DNA from: Conus ventricosus
Taxonomy: Eukaryota > Mollusca > Gastropoda > Neogastropoda > Conidae
Length of the DNA stretch: 64,000 nucleotides
Direction of reading: 5' to 3'
Assembly: GCA_018398815.1 (NCBI GenBank)
Contig: CM031607.1
Location: 92,656,491 to 92,720,490 of the forward strand
A program made the translations under genes and the position numbers. Below the pieces are notes generated by a model that did no database searches, had not been told where the DNA came from, and saw only the letters and a list, made by a program, of their open reading frames with translations. Below, piece after piece: positions 22,046-34,352 of the stretch (the first letter of the stretch is position 1; the number at the start of each line of letters is the position of its first letter).

Positions 22046-22825
22046 GTGCCACCAAAGAAGCAAAAGAAAATCATGAAAGAGCAAACCAAGCTACATTTTC
22101 TTGTGAAAAGTAGAAAATATAAAAAGATAACCCTTAAGACACAAGTGCTGAGGGCCAACTACGGAAATTGCCACAGCAGAAACAGGGAAGGCACACATGA
22201 CGGGTTGAAGTCTCTGCTTTACCAGCAAGATTCATCTGAAAACAAATACGTTATGGAACACCACTCAGGCATTAGACAGTCCGGCAACAGGTGGAACGGC
22301 AGTCAACGAGAGGGGAAGAACTCTGGACTCCAGGATCCAGACACACATACCTCCATACCAGTCGTCCAGGAACATGGTCACTGTATGAAGTGACAAAACT
22401 ACATAGACCACGACATGAAGACCAAACTTCAGAACACAAAAGAACTGTTATAGTGAAAGACTGTGCCAAAAGGTCTGAAACTTTAAGCTCGTCTTCAGCG
22501 AAGCTGAGCGTGGAGAAATCTGGTGATGCCAAAAACCAGCTGAGGTCTGCAATGGAAACGATTCAAAAGTCTCTAATGTGTGTGTGTGGACGACATGCCG
22601 ACAGACGTGATTCAAATGATTGAAGACAACATTCAGGGAAAGGTGACTGACCAGGACAATGCCAGAGAGACAGAAAAACCACTGTCTTGGCATATCAGTC
22701 TTGGCAGAGATGTCGTAGAAACTAGCGACAAAACAGACGATGACACAAGAACTGAAATTGATGTTATCAATAAGCCGAAAGAGATGACGGCTGTAAAAGA
22801 GGTTCGCATCGATTGCCTGGTGTAG
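22046..22825 (+). other. Unidentified coding-like stretch in two frames
   Basis: A lysine-rich frame from MPPKKQKKIMKEQTKLHF is followed by overlapping frames. The last one (22580-22825) reads MCVDDMPTDVIQMIEDN and is acidic and polar throughout. Composition looks protein-like rather than random, and the frames could be pieces of one decayed coding sequence. I recognise no family. It lies divergent from the LDLa exon. Confidence 0.3.
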
Positions 22826-22938
22826 GATGAGATACCAAGGGGAAGAGACGCACTGGATGATTTTACACACAACCATATTTACCATGCAGAATAACTGAAG
22901 CGCAGGGTCCAGGTCACGGACGTTCACTGTATACTTAC

Positions 22939-23297
22939 CTCTGAATTTCCGCAGTCAAAAGTGACGTAAGGGACACAAGGTTCAAACTGACAGAAGTCCT
23001 CATCGCTGTAATCGGCACAGTCGTTGCGGTGGTCGCACACGAGCGTGTATGGTACTTCCTGCACCCTGTTTCTGCACCGGAAAGACGGAGGAGCTGGAGA
23101 AAGCGTGTGGACACACTGGGAGCTCCTGCTTCCTTCTTCCCCTCCTCCTGTCCAACACCTGGTAGTGACGTCACATTCCAAGAACTGGTGCGTCACGTGA
23201 CCCTCCAAACACGTGACGGTGAGAACAGGATGTGATAAATTAGAGGGAATGAATGTGACGTCGTCTTTGGGAGAGTTTGGTGTTGAGTTATATGCTG
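22939..23297 (-). CDS. Host-gene exon with LDL-receptor class A domain
   Basis: A 359-bp internal exon with clear splice sites. Upstream on the minus strand a long pyrimidine tract ends TTGTTCCTCAG at 23298. The 3' border is AG/GTAAGTA at 22939. The frame is open throughout. It encodes a Cys-bearing N-terminal half (VTCLEGHVTHQFLECDV) and then a typical LDLa module: FRCRNRV, then VCDHRNDCADYSDEDFC with the Asp/Glu cage and the SDE motif for calcium. A second Cys-rich start (CVPYVTFDCGN) follows. LDLa modules occur in extracellular and membrane receptors. The codons look intact, in contrast to the transposon debris around. The parent gene is not identified. Confidence 0.82.
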
Positions 23298-23335
23298 CTG
23301 AGGAACAAAAAAGAGAAAGAAATGACACTTTGGTT

Positions 23336-23339
23336 GTTG

Positions 23340-23370
<31 letters not shown>

Positions 23371-23385
23371 GCTGCTGCTGCTGCT

Positions 23386-23423
<38 letters not shown>

Positions 23424-23444
23424 GCTGCTGCTGCTGCTCCTTGC
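23336..23444. repeat. (GTT)n/(GCT)n trinucleotide tract
   Basis: Two GTT runs, each ending in GCT triplets. It sits in the intron just upstream of the LDLa exon on the minus strand. Confidence 0.95.
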
Positions 23445-23749
23445 TAGATAAGTTCTAACCCAGAAAAGTCAACTCAAACCAAAGTCACGATGAAAGATTT
23501 TGACCTGATAAATTTTGTTTTTCTTTTTTTAATTGCTTTTGAAAAAAAAACATTCACCGTAAACTAGCACTTGAAAACAAATCGTACGTTAAACAGGAAA
23601 CAGTTACCATGATGACAGGACTGAGTATCAACAATTTAAACATTGCAAAGTAACTGCTGCATCATAAATGGGCATGTGTTGCTAGAGCCCAGTCGTCCGA
23701 AAATCCATTGTTCTACACAATGTGTATCTTTCTCGAAACAGCAACAGAA

Positions 23750-23751
<2 letters not shown>

Positions 23752-23813
<62 letters not shown>

Positions 23814-23875
23814 GTTTGTGCGTGGTGTGTGTGTATGTGCGTGCGCGCCTGCGTGCATGTGTATGCGTATGTATG

Positions 23876-23957
<82 letters not shown>
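23752..23957. repeat. (CT)n then (GT)n microsatellites
   Basis: CT run 23752-23806, a mixed GT/GC stretch, then a GT run to 23957. It abuts the 3' tail of the next LINE. Confidence 0.96.
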
Positions 23958-23958
<1 letters not shown>

Positions 23959-26900
23959 CAGTTCAATTCAATTCAATAGTTTAATGCCTTTGAAAACCGT
24001 AACAGGTTTTATATGACATAAATAAATAAATAGAGGAAAAATAAACGAAACCAAATGACGAAATACAAATATTCATGCTTGTTGTTGTATCCAACTATCA
24101 TCATGTTATATCAAGTTGTGCTTGTCATACATTTGACCTTATCGACACTTTGAAATAGTATGCATATATTTTGAGATTTCGCTTATAAGTACGTCATTTG
24201 ATATTAAGATAGATGGCAGCACATTTTGTATATTGTATTTGTCCTTGATGTGTTCTAAAAACTGCTTCCTTATATCGTTATATTTAGTACATTTATCTAA
24301 GAAATGAATTTCGTCTTCTACTTCATTACATTCCAAACACAGTCTTCTTTCTCTTGGTATCTTAGTATATCTACCTTTTTTCTATTTTAAGATCGTGACA
24401 AGAAATCCTTAATTTACATAATGCTTGTTTTTGATTGAAGCTTATGAAAGAGTTTGCTAAATATGGTTCCATTCTGTAATCTGTAGTAATATTGTCATAA
24501 ATTTTTAGTTCTGATTCTGTTTCTGATTTTTGTCTTTTCCAAAATAGTACATATTCAACTTTTAGTTTATTCTTGACCACATAACACAACTTGTTAATAT
24601 TAAAAGTATGCTGGTTATTCCAAACATGCTTCAATCCCATTAGGCTGAGAATTTGTTTGACAAATTTAAACCAAGCTGTTTGATGATCTTCGTTCTTTAA
24701 CATGTTAGTGTATATGGTTTTGGTAAGCGTGTTGTCTTCAGATTCTAAAATATGATACCAAAATTTATTATCTGATGGATTATTGTTAAGCTAATTGGAA
24801 AACTTCCGAGTTCTCCAATTACAGCTAAGTTTATAGCTTTTCTGTGTACACCTACCATTTGCTTGAAGAACTTGTGTTGAGTATGTTCATGTGGTGAACT
24901 ATTTGAAAGGCAATGATTAAATAGATTTTCTAAATTGAAATTATCATTTAATTTTAAGCAAAAAGGTAGCCATACATCCGTGCGATACATTAATATTGGT
25001 GAAATAAGACTATCAAGCAACTTAAGAATAAATTGAACATTAATATTTTTTATTTTTAAGCGCTCTTTTTAAGGAATATGTTGCTTTATGACCTTGGTTA
25101 CTTAGATGTTCCGCTGCGATGTCAAGTTTTCCTGATTTATGAAATATTATTCCAAGATATTTGTATTGTTCTGCTGTTTCAATGAAATTTGTACCACATT
25201 TAAAAATAGACGAGTTTTGGGTACTGTTTTGGAAAATATTAGTATTTTCGTCTTTTCGATGTTAATTAGTAACCCCCACTCTTTACAATATAAATGTAAT
25301 TGGTCTAATTTTGATTGAAAACCTAGTTTCGATGTTGCAAGGAGTACAAGATCGTCTGCATACAATAAAGCAGATATTCTTGTATTGCTCGAATGATCCA
25401 GTGATGGTGAATCCTCGGTTGGAATCTTGTTTGTTAGATCGTTTATAAACATATTAAATAATGTTGGACTCAAGGAGTTTCCTTGCAAATTCCTCTTCGT
25501 ACATATACTGAATAGCAGGCTCCGTTTTTACCAACTAAAAAGATTTGTGCATTTGTGTGCATGTTTTTGATTAAATCAAACCATCTACCCGAATGCCAAA
25601 TCTTTGTAATTTTATTAATAACCCTTCGTGGGAAATGTTATCAAATGCTTTCTGAAAATCGACAAAGCATGCATATAATCTGCCATTACGCAATTTTAAT
25701 GTATGGTCTACTATACTTTTTAAGACAAAAATATTATCTGCAGTTCTGTGTTTTTTTCTGAAACCTGCTTGTACATTAGATAAAAGATTATTTGATTCCA
25801 AATGATTGTTTTTCGAGTATTTAGTATTTGGTATAATACGTTGCTTAATAAACAATTAGAGTTATTCACCTGTAGTTCCTAGGGTTCGCTTTGTCTCCTC
25901 CTTTGTAAATAGGAACCGAAAGGCCCCTTTTCCATAAATCTGGATATTGACCAGTTTTTAAAATTAAATTAAAGATGTTTTTCAATGTGGGTAGCAATTC
26001 TGAAATCCCAGTTTTTTAAAATTCATTCCTTATCCCGTCTATTCCAGGAGATTTGTTCTTTTTTAAATTCTTGATTACTTTTAGGATTTCTATATCTGAT
26101 ATCTCATAATCCACATGAAACGTCACTCAGAGCTGCTTTCATACCTTTATTCTCTTGATTCCCCTCTATTACTACTTCTTTAGTTTCTATTTCAACTTCT
26201 TTTCCTATTAGTTTTTCAATATGTGTCATCCACCTTCTTATTGGTAGGTGTTGTGTGTGTTCTTGAGTCTCCATGGTTTGTAATTCCTTTAAGGTTTTTC
26301 AAAACTGCATTTGGATTTTCAGACAAGTTTCTATTCAATACAATTATTAAATTGGCTTTGTACAGTCTCTTTTTCTTTCTAATAATTTTGTTATATGTTT
26401 TCCTTGCAACGAAATATTTTTGGTGAAGTATTTTGTTAAATGGCTGTCTGTTTAGTGCGTTTAACAAAGATTTAGCTTCCCGACGTTGTGAGTGACATTC
26501 CTTATCAAACCACTTTTTATTCTTTCTTTTTCTTTTCTTCCATTTCCTTTTTGTTCTATAGGCAATACTTTGTTTGCCAGTGTCATGCAGCATTTGTGTG
26601 AACTCTTGAACGACATTATTTACAACTTTCGTGGATTTAAAATGCTTCTCGTCATCTATTATCATAATGTCATTTATTGACTTAATGCGCTTTTTCATTT
26701 CTGAAGATTTTAATACCCTTAGGAATTTCATATCCGAGTTTTCATCCCAAAAGAACATTTTATTTTTATCCTGCGAGTCATGGTATTCTATTTCTACATG
26801 ATCTTTGTCAGTTCATTGGCATTCAGTTTTGTATGGAAGATGTTGATTAATTTTTAACGATATTGGGCAATGGTCTGAATAATCTGTTAAATTATGAACT

Positions 26901-27110
26901 GTCATGTCTATTATGTCCTTCAATATTTTTGTGAACACAAGAAATAGTCGACCACACTGCAGCCTTTGGGTGTGAAGCAAGTATGTTGCCCTGCAAATCG
27001 CCAGAGTCCTCCCATTTAAAATGCACATGTTACAGTCAATGCACAGGGATGAAAGTTTTTTCCGTATTTATGAACATATTTATCCATTGAGCATCTGTTT
27101 GCTGTATTAC
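23958..27110 (-). pseudogene. LINE ORF2 with YADD reverse transcriptase, 5'-truncated
   Basis: Minus-strand non-LTR retrotransposon. From its 5' side: the endonuclease end with TDYSDHCPISLKI (26813-27028), a charged linker (26216-26758, KKWFDKECHSQRREAKSLLN), RT fingers with FVDFQKAFDNISHEGLLI (25571-25855), and RT palm with GNSLSPTLFNMFINDL and LLYADDLVLLA (25147-25488). Post-RT regions follow at 24745-25020 and 24371-24703, then a C-terminal CCHC-like patch (CNEVEDEIHFLDKC) at 24139-24336. The tail is (TTGAA)n at 23958-23978. Most of the endonuclease is missing and frames shift between blocks. The clade is not certain; it looks like an I- or Nimb-like element. Confidence 0.85.
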
Positions 27111-27176
27111 TAAAGAATAATCTTCAGGCAAAGAATGTATGTTGCTTTCTCTTTCCATTGTAATGAAATCAATTTA

Positions 27177-27332
<156 letters not shown>

Positions 27333-27335
27333 GGA

Positions 27336-28003
27336 TGTTGCTCCAAGCAGACGTGTGGTAGATGTGGTCTGTCTGGCCATGACAGTAACAAACGTTCCAA
27401 TGCCAGGCGCTGTGTGAATTGTTCAGGAAATTACTCTGCTTCTTACCTTGGGTGTCCTGAATATAAGCTCAGTCTTGGCGAGCTCTTAAAATCATCTAAT
27501 TATATGTCTTTCTTAGAAGCCATTTCACTTGCACGAGCCCAGCTAGGACAAACAAATCATGAACAGTGAGGTTACCAGTTTTTAATCCTTGATTCCGGTC
27601 CAAGTAATCATACTGTTCCTATGTCATATTCCTCAGTTGTAGCTGGGAACAAAAGTAAATCGCCGTGCACGAAAAAGGCAGCTTGTCTCCCAGTACTGTC
27701 TCAAAAATCTGTTCTCCCGACTTCGGAAAAGATAACGTCAAGGCAGAAACTTGTGAACGTAGGCCAGAATTGTCACCCCCTGTTAGTACTCCTAAGAAAA
27801 AATGTAAGCCAACAGAGTCTCCAAAAGTTTCATCGCCTGGCTGTCCATCTCCTTCTAATTTTGATCTTAGTAGTATTGTTGTGTTCATGGAAACCCTCTC
27901 AGTTAAATTCATCAGTATTATGAAAAACGTGACTGACCTGCTTACATCTTTTATTATGGGATTCAAAAGAAATATTTCAAACTGTCACGCCAGTGTGCTA
28001 TGA
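27336..28003 (+). pseudogene. Jockey-type LINE ORF1 (gag-like), 5'-truncated
   Basis: Gag-like RNA-binding protein of a Jockey-group element. Near its left edge it has retroviral-type zinc knuckles: CGRCGLSGHDSN, and RCVNCSGNYSASYLGC followed by PEYK. The second one is altered (Tyr where His is usual). After a stop at 27568 a Ser/Lys-rich part continues in two frames to 28003. The knuckle arrangement before CPxYK is characteristic of Jockey/CR1-like ORF1. The N-terminal part is lost at the microsatellite. Confidence 0.78.
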
Positions 28004-28117
28004 ACTTTTACAAAACGAAAGTTCTTTCTTTGTTTTCTCTTTCAAAGATCTGCCTGTTTTTGTTTGTTATCATTCTTCATTTTCTTGTAATGCGGGCAAC
28101 CAGATCAAAAGACAACA

Positions 28118-30885
28118 ATGGACTGTCAAGTCATAGATCGTCTTAGGTTTTTACAATGGAACTGCAGAAGCAAGTGTAACATTGACTACCTTATTCAGTT
28201 TTTGCAAGACCATAGTTTTGATGTCCTTGCGCTGCAGTCTCTGAATTGTCATAAAAATGATTTACCAAAACTCACGGGATACTATTTTCCTCCAGTGACT
28301 GATGCAGGGAATAAAAATGCTAAACAAAAGTTGCCTTATATGTATCGTGTAAAATTTTGTACCAACCTGTTAAAATACCTTATACCTCGATTGAAAAACG
28401 TTTATATTCCTGTTGTATAGCAGTGAATGTCAAGGGACAAAGTTTACAAGTTGTGAACTATTCTTACCCAGATGGTGTGTCCAAGAAGGAAGCCGAGTGG
28501 TTGCTTGATTTAGATTCAGACAAAGAGTGGATTATTCTAGGTGATTTCAATTCCCATCATGCTCTATGGTCCGAAAATTAAAATAAAATCACAAACAATA
28601 ATGAATACCTTGCTAACACTATAGTAAAAGCTAATCTAACAATACTGAATGACGGGTCTATCAGCAGAATTACTGATCATTCTGATCAGAAAAATTCATC
28701 AATTGTCTTGTCCTTAGTATCTCCGGGTATTTTTTCACTTTGTACGTGGAATGTCATTCAGTTACCATTGGGTAGTGACTATCTTCCAGTTGAAGTTCAG
28801 ATCTTAGTGAGTCCAGAGAAAACTGAGCATACTCCCGGATATACAAAATACAATGAAGATAAAGCTAACTGGGACCTTTTAGCCAAAACTCTACTTACTG
28901 GTTCTCTTAAGCTCAATTTTAATCACAACATAGAATCAATAGAAGATCTTGAAAACAGTTATGTAGAATTACGAAATCTCATACTGAGAGCAGCAGATTG
29001 TGCCATTCCAAAGATTAAGTTTAAAGACCATCCAAAGAGAGCCTCAAATCCTTGGTGGAACTCCTCATGTAAGTTAGCTGTAAAAATGAAAACAGAAGCA
29101 TTTCAAAACTGGATGAATAGTCGTCATTCCCAGCCACTCCAAGTAATGAACGAACTCCACAGTAAATACAAAATTGCTAATAACTACAATAACAAAGCAG
29201 TAGCTCTTGCAAAAAACAAACAAACAAACAAAAAACAACAGTATTATGGTAATTTGAGCATGAGTTGTTCTAAACATCCACATGACGTTTCTAAATTATG
29301 CAAAGAAATTAAATAATCAAGGGTACTTTCCATCTCCCTCAGCCAGCTCTGCGTGTTAACGATAAAATTTTTATAGAACTAACAAAGAAATGGCTGAATT
29401 ATCAGCAGAAACTTTCGCTTCAATGAGTCAGACTGAGTGTTTATCTCAGTCTGAACAAATTCGTAGAAAGGAGTTTGAGGATAAATTCCAAAACTTTGAG
29501 CAGCTTAACATAGAAAGTAACACTTTATATATAAACACAAATTTAACAATGCCTGAACTCTGTTTCGCACTGAAGCGTATAAAGCGAGGGAAGATATCCA
29601 CTGGTTCAGATCCTATATCCATAATATGATTACACATTTTCCTGAGAGTCTGTTATCAAAGTTGGGGTTCCGTCAGATATGTTGGAATGCTGGAATGCTC
29701 CCTACAGATTGGAAAATCTTAAACTCCTCCCTCTAGTTTCCGACCTATTTCTTTAACACCTCACATTGGAAAATTGTTTGAAAGAATCGTGAAAAACAGA
29801 ATAGAATATTTCCTTGAAAAAAAAAAACGGAGTCTTGCCTTTATTCCAGGTTTTAGGAAAGGCAGAGGAGTCACAGACCACATTGTCCACTTATTCTCAA
29901 ATGTAAAAAAGCTCTTGCAAAGCGTCATTCGACCCTTGCAACGATTTTTGTTATGTTCATAGAGCCTACGATTCAGTATGGCATTCTAAATTGTTGTACA
30001 AAGCACATGAAGTAGGAATGTGAGGTCCTTTTCTCCAATTTCTAAAAGCTTTCTTGGCAGTTCGCTAACATTTATTTAAGATTTGATATTAAACAGGTTA
30101 ATACAAAAAGTGCCACATTAGCTCTGTATGCAGATGATGTTGCTCTATGGAGAAATGTAATCTGCAATTTTTTTCAAACAAGAAACCAAAAGAAAGAAAA
30201 ATCATTGAACAGTTTCAGGAAATATTCACAATATTTTTTATTTCATGAAATCAAATGGGTTCGGTTTATCTGCTCACAAAACGGTTTTTGTTGTCTTTAC
30301 AAAGAAAACAACTGCGTTTGAAGGCAGAGAAGCTGTCTCTATAAAAGTTGATAATAATTTAATATACCCAAGCAAACAAGTTAAGTTTCTCGGTGTAATC
30401 TTCCACTATAAACTTTTTTGGAGTAAACATATGAATTACCTTGTAGGAAAGGCTAGGAAAAGAAATTGGATTATTACGTGTTCTTTCTGCTATTCCTCTG
30501 ATTAACTGCGCTAATTCGTTAAATTCTGTCGTATGGCCAAGAAGTTTTTTACAGCTGGAAAGACAGATTTACACAAGCTAACCAGTATTGACTCGTTAGC
30601 CTTTAAAATTGCATTTGGACTTTCCCGACGGGCTTCAGTTGAACTGACGTACAACGAGGCTGGTACGTTACCCTTAAATAAACACAGGTTAAATTGTGCT
30701 TGTAATTTTACAGTGAGAGCTAGAACCATCCCAAATTCAGTAATGACTGAACTGGATAGAAGTACGTATATTTCAAGAGAGATTTGGTTTAAGTATCTGT
30801 TATGAAGCAGTCTCTTCCGCTGATGAAAGTGTGTCTGTACAAACGCTGCCTTTCATTGACAGAAGTAAATCTATCATCTGCGGCA
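28118..30885 (+). pseudogene. Jockey-type LINE ORF2 (endonuclease and RT)
   Basis: Endonuclease: RFLQWNCRSKCNI near 28145, FDVLALQS near 28218 (normally LQET), WIILGDFNSHHALWSE near 28528, and SDYLPVEV near 28778 where SDH is usual. Linker 28708-29316. RT: PELCFALKRIKRGKISTGSD near 29550, SFRPISLTPHIGKLFERIV near 29740, GFRKGRGVTDHIVHLF near 29850, catalytic ALYADDVALW near 30122, and KQVKFLGVIFHYKLFWSKH near 30380. The C-terminal region lies at 30533-30805. Frames break at least seven times, and altered endonuclease residues confirm inactivity. It follows ORF1 on the same strand after 114 bp. Confidence 0.87.
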
Positions 30886-30984
30886 AGGATAAACACTGGA
30901 TCTTCCATAGCAGGGCTGTTCATTTATTTATTTATTTATTCTATTTGTTTATATTTGGGGGTGAGGGGTGGGGCGGTGTTGTGT

Positions 30985-31016
30985 GTGCGCGCTCGCGCGC
31001 TCGCGCGTGCGCGCGC

Positions 31017-31080
<64 letters not shown>
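30985..31080. repeat. (CG)n/(GT)n microsatellite
   Basis: Alternating GC-rich CGCGCG tract running into a GT run, at the 3' side of the Jockey-type LINE. Alternating purine-pyrimidine DNA of this kind can adopt Z-form. Confidence 0.95.
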
Positions 31081-33950
31081 ACTTGTTTGAGAGAGCCTTG
31101 GGAGAGTCTTGCCTCTTACTTTTAATAGAAAATATTTTGGAGGCCTTATCTTTCGCTGGTAGAGGGAAACCTTCTGGAAGTCTTTTTTTCCACAAGAAGT
31201 TCATGGCACCAGCAAGGCACCAAAACAGCAACGCCACAATATAGACTGTACTGCTCACAACACCCGGGTCATACAAACAAACGAAACAGTACGGCTATAT
31301 TCCGCATTTTCCTGTTGTACTTTGGATTGAGGCCTAACTAATTATCGGGAGTTGTTCTTGATTATTCAGTTGATTAGATTTGGGAAGAAATAAACAATAA
31401 CAGAGAAAATAGGCACACGTTCTTGCAGATCATTCTGTTGAAAAAAATCCCTTAAGCGCTGGATGAATAATCTTTCTTGTTTGCTCATTGGTCAGTCGTA
31501 CACATACCAGAAGTTGCTTTCATACCAATACGCCATGTTCTATATACTCGAGAAGTTGATAAAAACGTTAAGTCCTGTAAATCAACTTGTGTGATGTGCG
31601 CTCAGCCTTCAATGCCAGTAACTGCTTTGTTTTTATGGACTGATGTAATGACTGCATGCCTTTCCTGAATTAGTCGACTTTCAAATTAAAACACAAACGT
31701 TGAGTTTGGGCAATCAGGCTGATCGACACTTTCAGAGGTCAAATATTTCTGGTACCAGCAAGGCATTTTTTCAGAAGTCATGGACACGGTCTTTCAGAAC
31801 CGTCGTGTGATGTTCGTGAATCCAAAGGCACATCGGGCATTGTAAACATGGTCTAAGAAGACCATGCCAGATGATTAAAAAAAAAAGGTAACTGGTAATT
31901 TATCAAACCGTGCTCTTTCAGTTATGCAAGACGGAGAAAAGGCCTGATGTCGGAAGGAGGAAAACTGTGTACAAAGGAGTCCTACAAACTCTGAGGTCTG
32001 CTAAAAGTTATTCTGATCATGGACGCCATGGAGGCAAATCTTGACAGACTGGAAGAAAACTTGCTGACGATGACCAAAACCCGCTCAGAAACAAATGAAA
32101 ACACAAATCTGCTTTGGACTGTTACGTTTGAATTGTATGTTGTCTGAAGTTTGCAGTGCAGTTAACATTGTTTTACAAACATTCTAACCAGAACTACCTC
32201 TATTATGTGTTAAACAATTCGATCAAAGAACAGTGGTGTCTGAAAAATACAAACCACCATCGACCTTAACATGATCACAATTACCTATTGCAATATGTTC
32301 CTCACTTAGGAATGCTGGTTTTTTAAGTGCCGCCCAGGAACAGAGCACCTTGCATTTATTTTACACTGGTAAATGAAACAAAATTTTGCCGATTAGTTAA
32401 CTGAGAATCAGAATAACTATTATTCAACTAAAATGTTTAAGCATAGCTAGAGAGTGCAAGTACTTTGTTCAATTTGAAATCTAAAAAAAAAAAAAGCTAC
32501 ATGTTTTCACCCAGAATTCGTTCTAATTGAGACAGGGGGATTCGAATTTGACATTCTTAAACAAAGATATTATGCTGAACATTGTCTCTCTCTCTTTTGC
32601 AGAAAGCGGATACCATCTCTTACGTCTGCATTAATGTGAAAAATAATACTGGTTATAATAATGCTCTGAAACAATCGAATCAGAAACCTCTTTTGATTTC
32701 CTCTTGGGACTGATTTTAGCTGTAAAAAACTGAAACTGGTATTCTTTTCTTGCGTTATATTTGTAGGTTTTATTTCGGGATACTTAAGAACACGTTTACC
32801 TCTGGTGCCCTTACCAATACTTTTTTTGCTCCGTTGTACAGGACACCACCTCTGATGCCCCTTACCGATGACTTTTTTTGCTCCGTTGTACAGGACACGA
32901 CCTCTGGTGCCCCTTACCGACGACCTTAATTGCTTAGTTGCAGAGTCAGCATGAGTGAGCATGCCACTCTCGAGGGCGCCACCACGTCCGGCCAAAGACA
33001 GTGCCCATAAACCAGCTGATACTGATGACCTCTGTGAGATCTCACCAAGGGCACAGACGTGGAGAAGGTTTCCAAGATGACGTCATCATGAGAGCAGAGT
33101 ATACAAGTCTGCAGGACTTCAGACTTTTTTCTGGTGAAAGATAAGGTTAGGGATGATAAAGACAACACCATGGAGCTTCATGTTGGTCTGAGAGTAGGTG
33201 ATAGGGCTACATTTTACATTTTATTTCATAATACACTATGGCATCTACCAGGTCAGAGAGATAGACGTCTGGGGTGTTGATCAGATAATTTGAACAACGC
33301 TCCCAGAAAAGCACCCATCAAGAAGATGAACCTCAAATGTGCCATTCCTAGCTTCTTAGCTCAGCCCATAGCAAACTCAGCTGTACGTAGGAGCCGGTGG
33401 GGATGGGAAGATCTTGACTAGATAGCTCTGATGGAAACTAAACCAAGATTTATAAATCTGCTATGGAAGCCACTCGGCCACGACATCTGCCACATCCAAG
33501 GTAGTTTACTTTGAATGATACAAAAAAAATTTAAAAAGTTTAATTTTAACTGTTGAAGTAACACTCTCGAAAGCTTACCTTTCACTGGTGCAAACTCACA
33601 CAGTGCACCACGTGTAAAGCCAGATATTTTGCTGCACCGTTCACAGAATAAGCTGAAAATCATTTTCACAAAGCAACAGCAGACTCGTAGGCTTGAGGAG
33701 TAAGTAACGAGACCCATGATTCTGCGTCTGTAATATGCTGTACTTCCGTCTTGCCACTTAAAGTGATACGCATACCTGTTGACATATACATTGTCCAGTT
33801 ACACTCGTGAAATCATTACAGGCCAGGCTGAACCGATGAAACACGATTCTGGACAGTTACTGAGATTTTCAAAATATGGGTATATGGCAAATGTGTTTTC
33901 CAGATGAATGGCGGATGTTTCATGCTGTTTAGTGGTGAGCGTTTGCGTGT
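31081..33950. other. About 2.9 kb without recognisable gene
   Basis: Only short chance frames. No transposon domain, splice-bounded exon or RNA gene could be supported. It contains one small tandem repeat (32795-32925). It could be intronic if the lectin and LDLa exons belong to one gene. Confidence 0.45.
32795..32925. repeat. Short tandem repeat, unit about 57 bp
   Basis: Two to three copies of a unit containing GCTCCGTTGTACAGGACAC and CCCCTTACCGATGAC. It makes the minus-strand frame at 32570-32995 look longer and repetitive (LYNGAKKVIGKG). Confidence 0.8.
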
Positions 33951-34012
33951 TTGTGTGTGTGCGCGCGCGCGCGCGCGTGCATGTGTGTGTGCGTGTGTGT
34001 GTGTGAGAGAGA
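33951..34012. repeat. GT/GC/GA microsatellite
   Basis: GTGTGC(GC)n then GT and GA runs, directly left of the element A 3' LTR fragment. The partner fragment at 56327-56458 also touches a GC/GT microsatellite. Confidence 0.95.
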
Positions 34013-34017
34013 TAGTT

Positions 34018-34144
34018 ATCAGGTTGGCCGGGCGTCTATGCGGTTCTGGATAACTATTGTTAAGTCGTCACTCCTAGATACAAGGGGGACAACTCCTATT
34101 CCCAAGTTACAAAACGTCTATGGAGTTGTTTCTCTTGACATCTC
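34018..34144 (-). repeat. Element A 3' LTR fragment
   Basis: On the minus strand it opens TGTCAAGAGAAACAACTCC right after the purine tract AAAAGGGGGGAGA (34145-34157), which is the position of a polypurine tract and LTR start. It matches the reverse complement of 56327-56458 except for a segment of about 26 bp present only there. Similarity stops at the microsatellite, so the LTR is truncated or its outer part diverged. Confidence 0.72.
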
Positions 34145-34352
34145 CCCCCTTTTCTACAGGTTTTCCTTTGTTGTAAAAACATTTAGATTATTTTCCCAAA
34201 ATTTTCACTAATTTGCCTAACAACATGCATAAAAGAGTCGAGCAATTATCAGTCTCTGCTTAACTCTGAATTTGAATAAAGTACAACAAACTGTCATTAT
34301 TCAGCAATATCAAATCAGTGTCCAATTCGGTGAAGAACACCATCAAAACTCT

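Noticed and set aside
32570..33171. Minus-strand frames with repeated NGAKKVIGKG-like parts
   Set aside because: The repetition comes from a short tandem DNA repeat and no domain is present.
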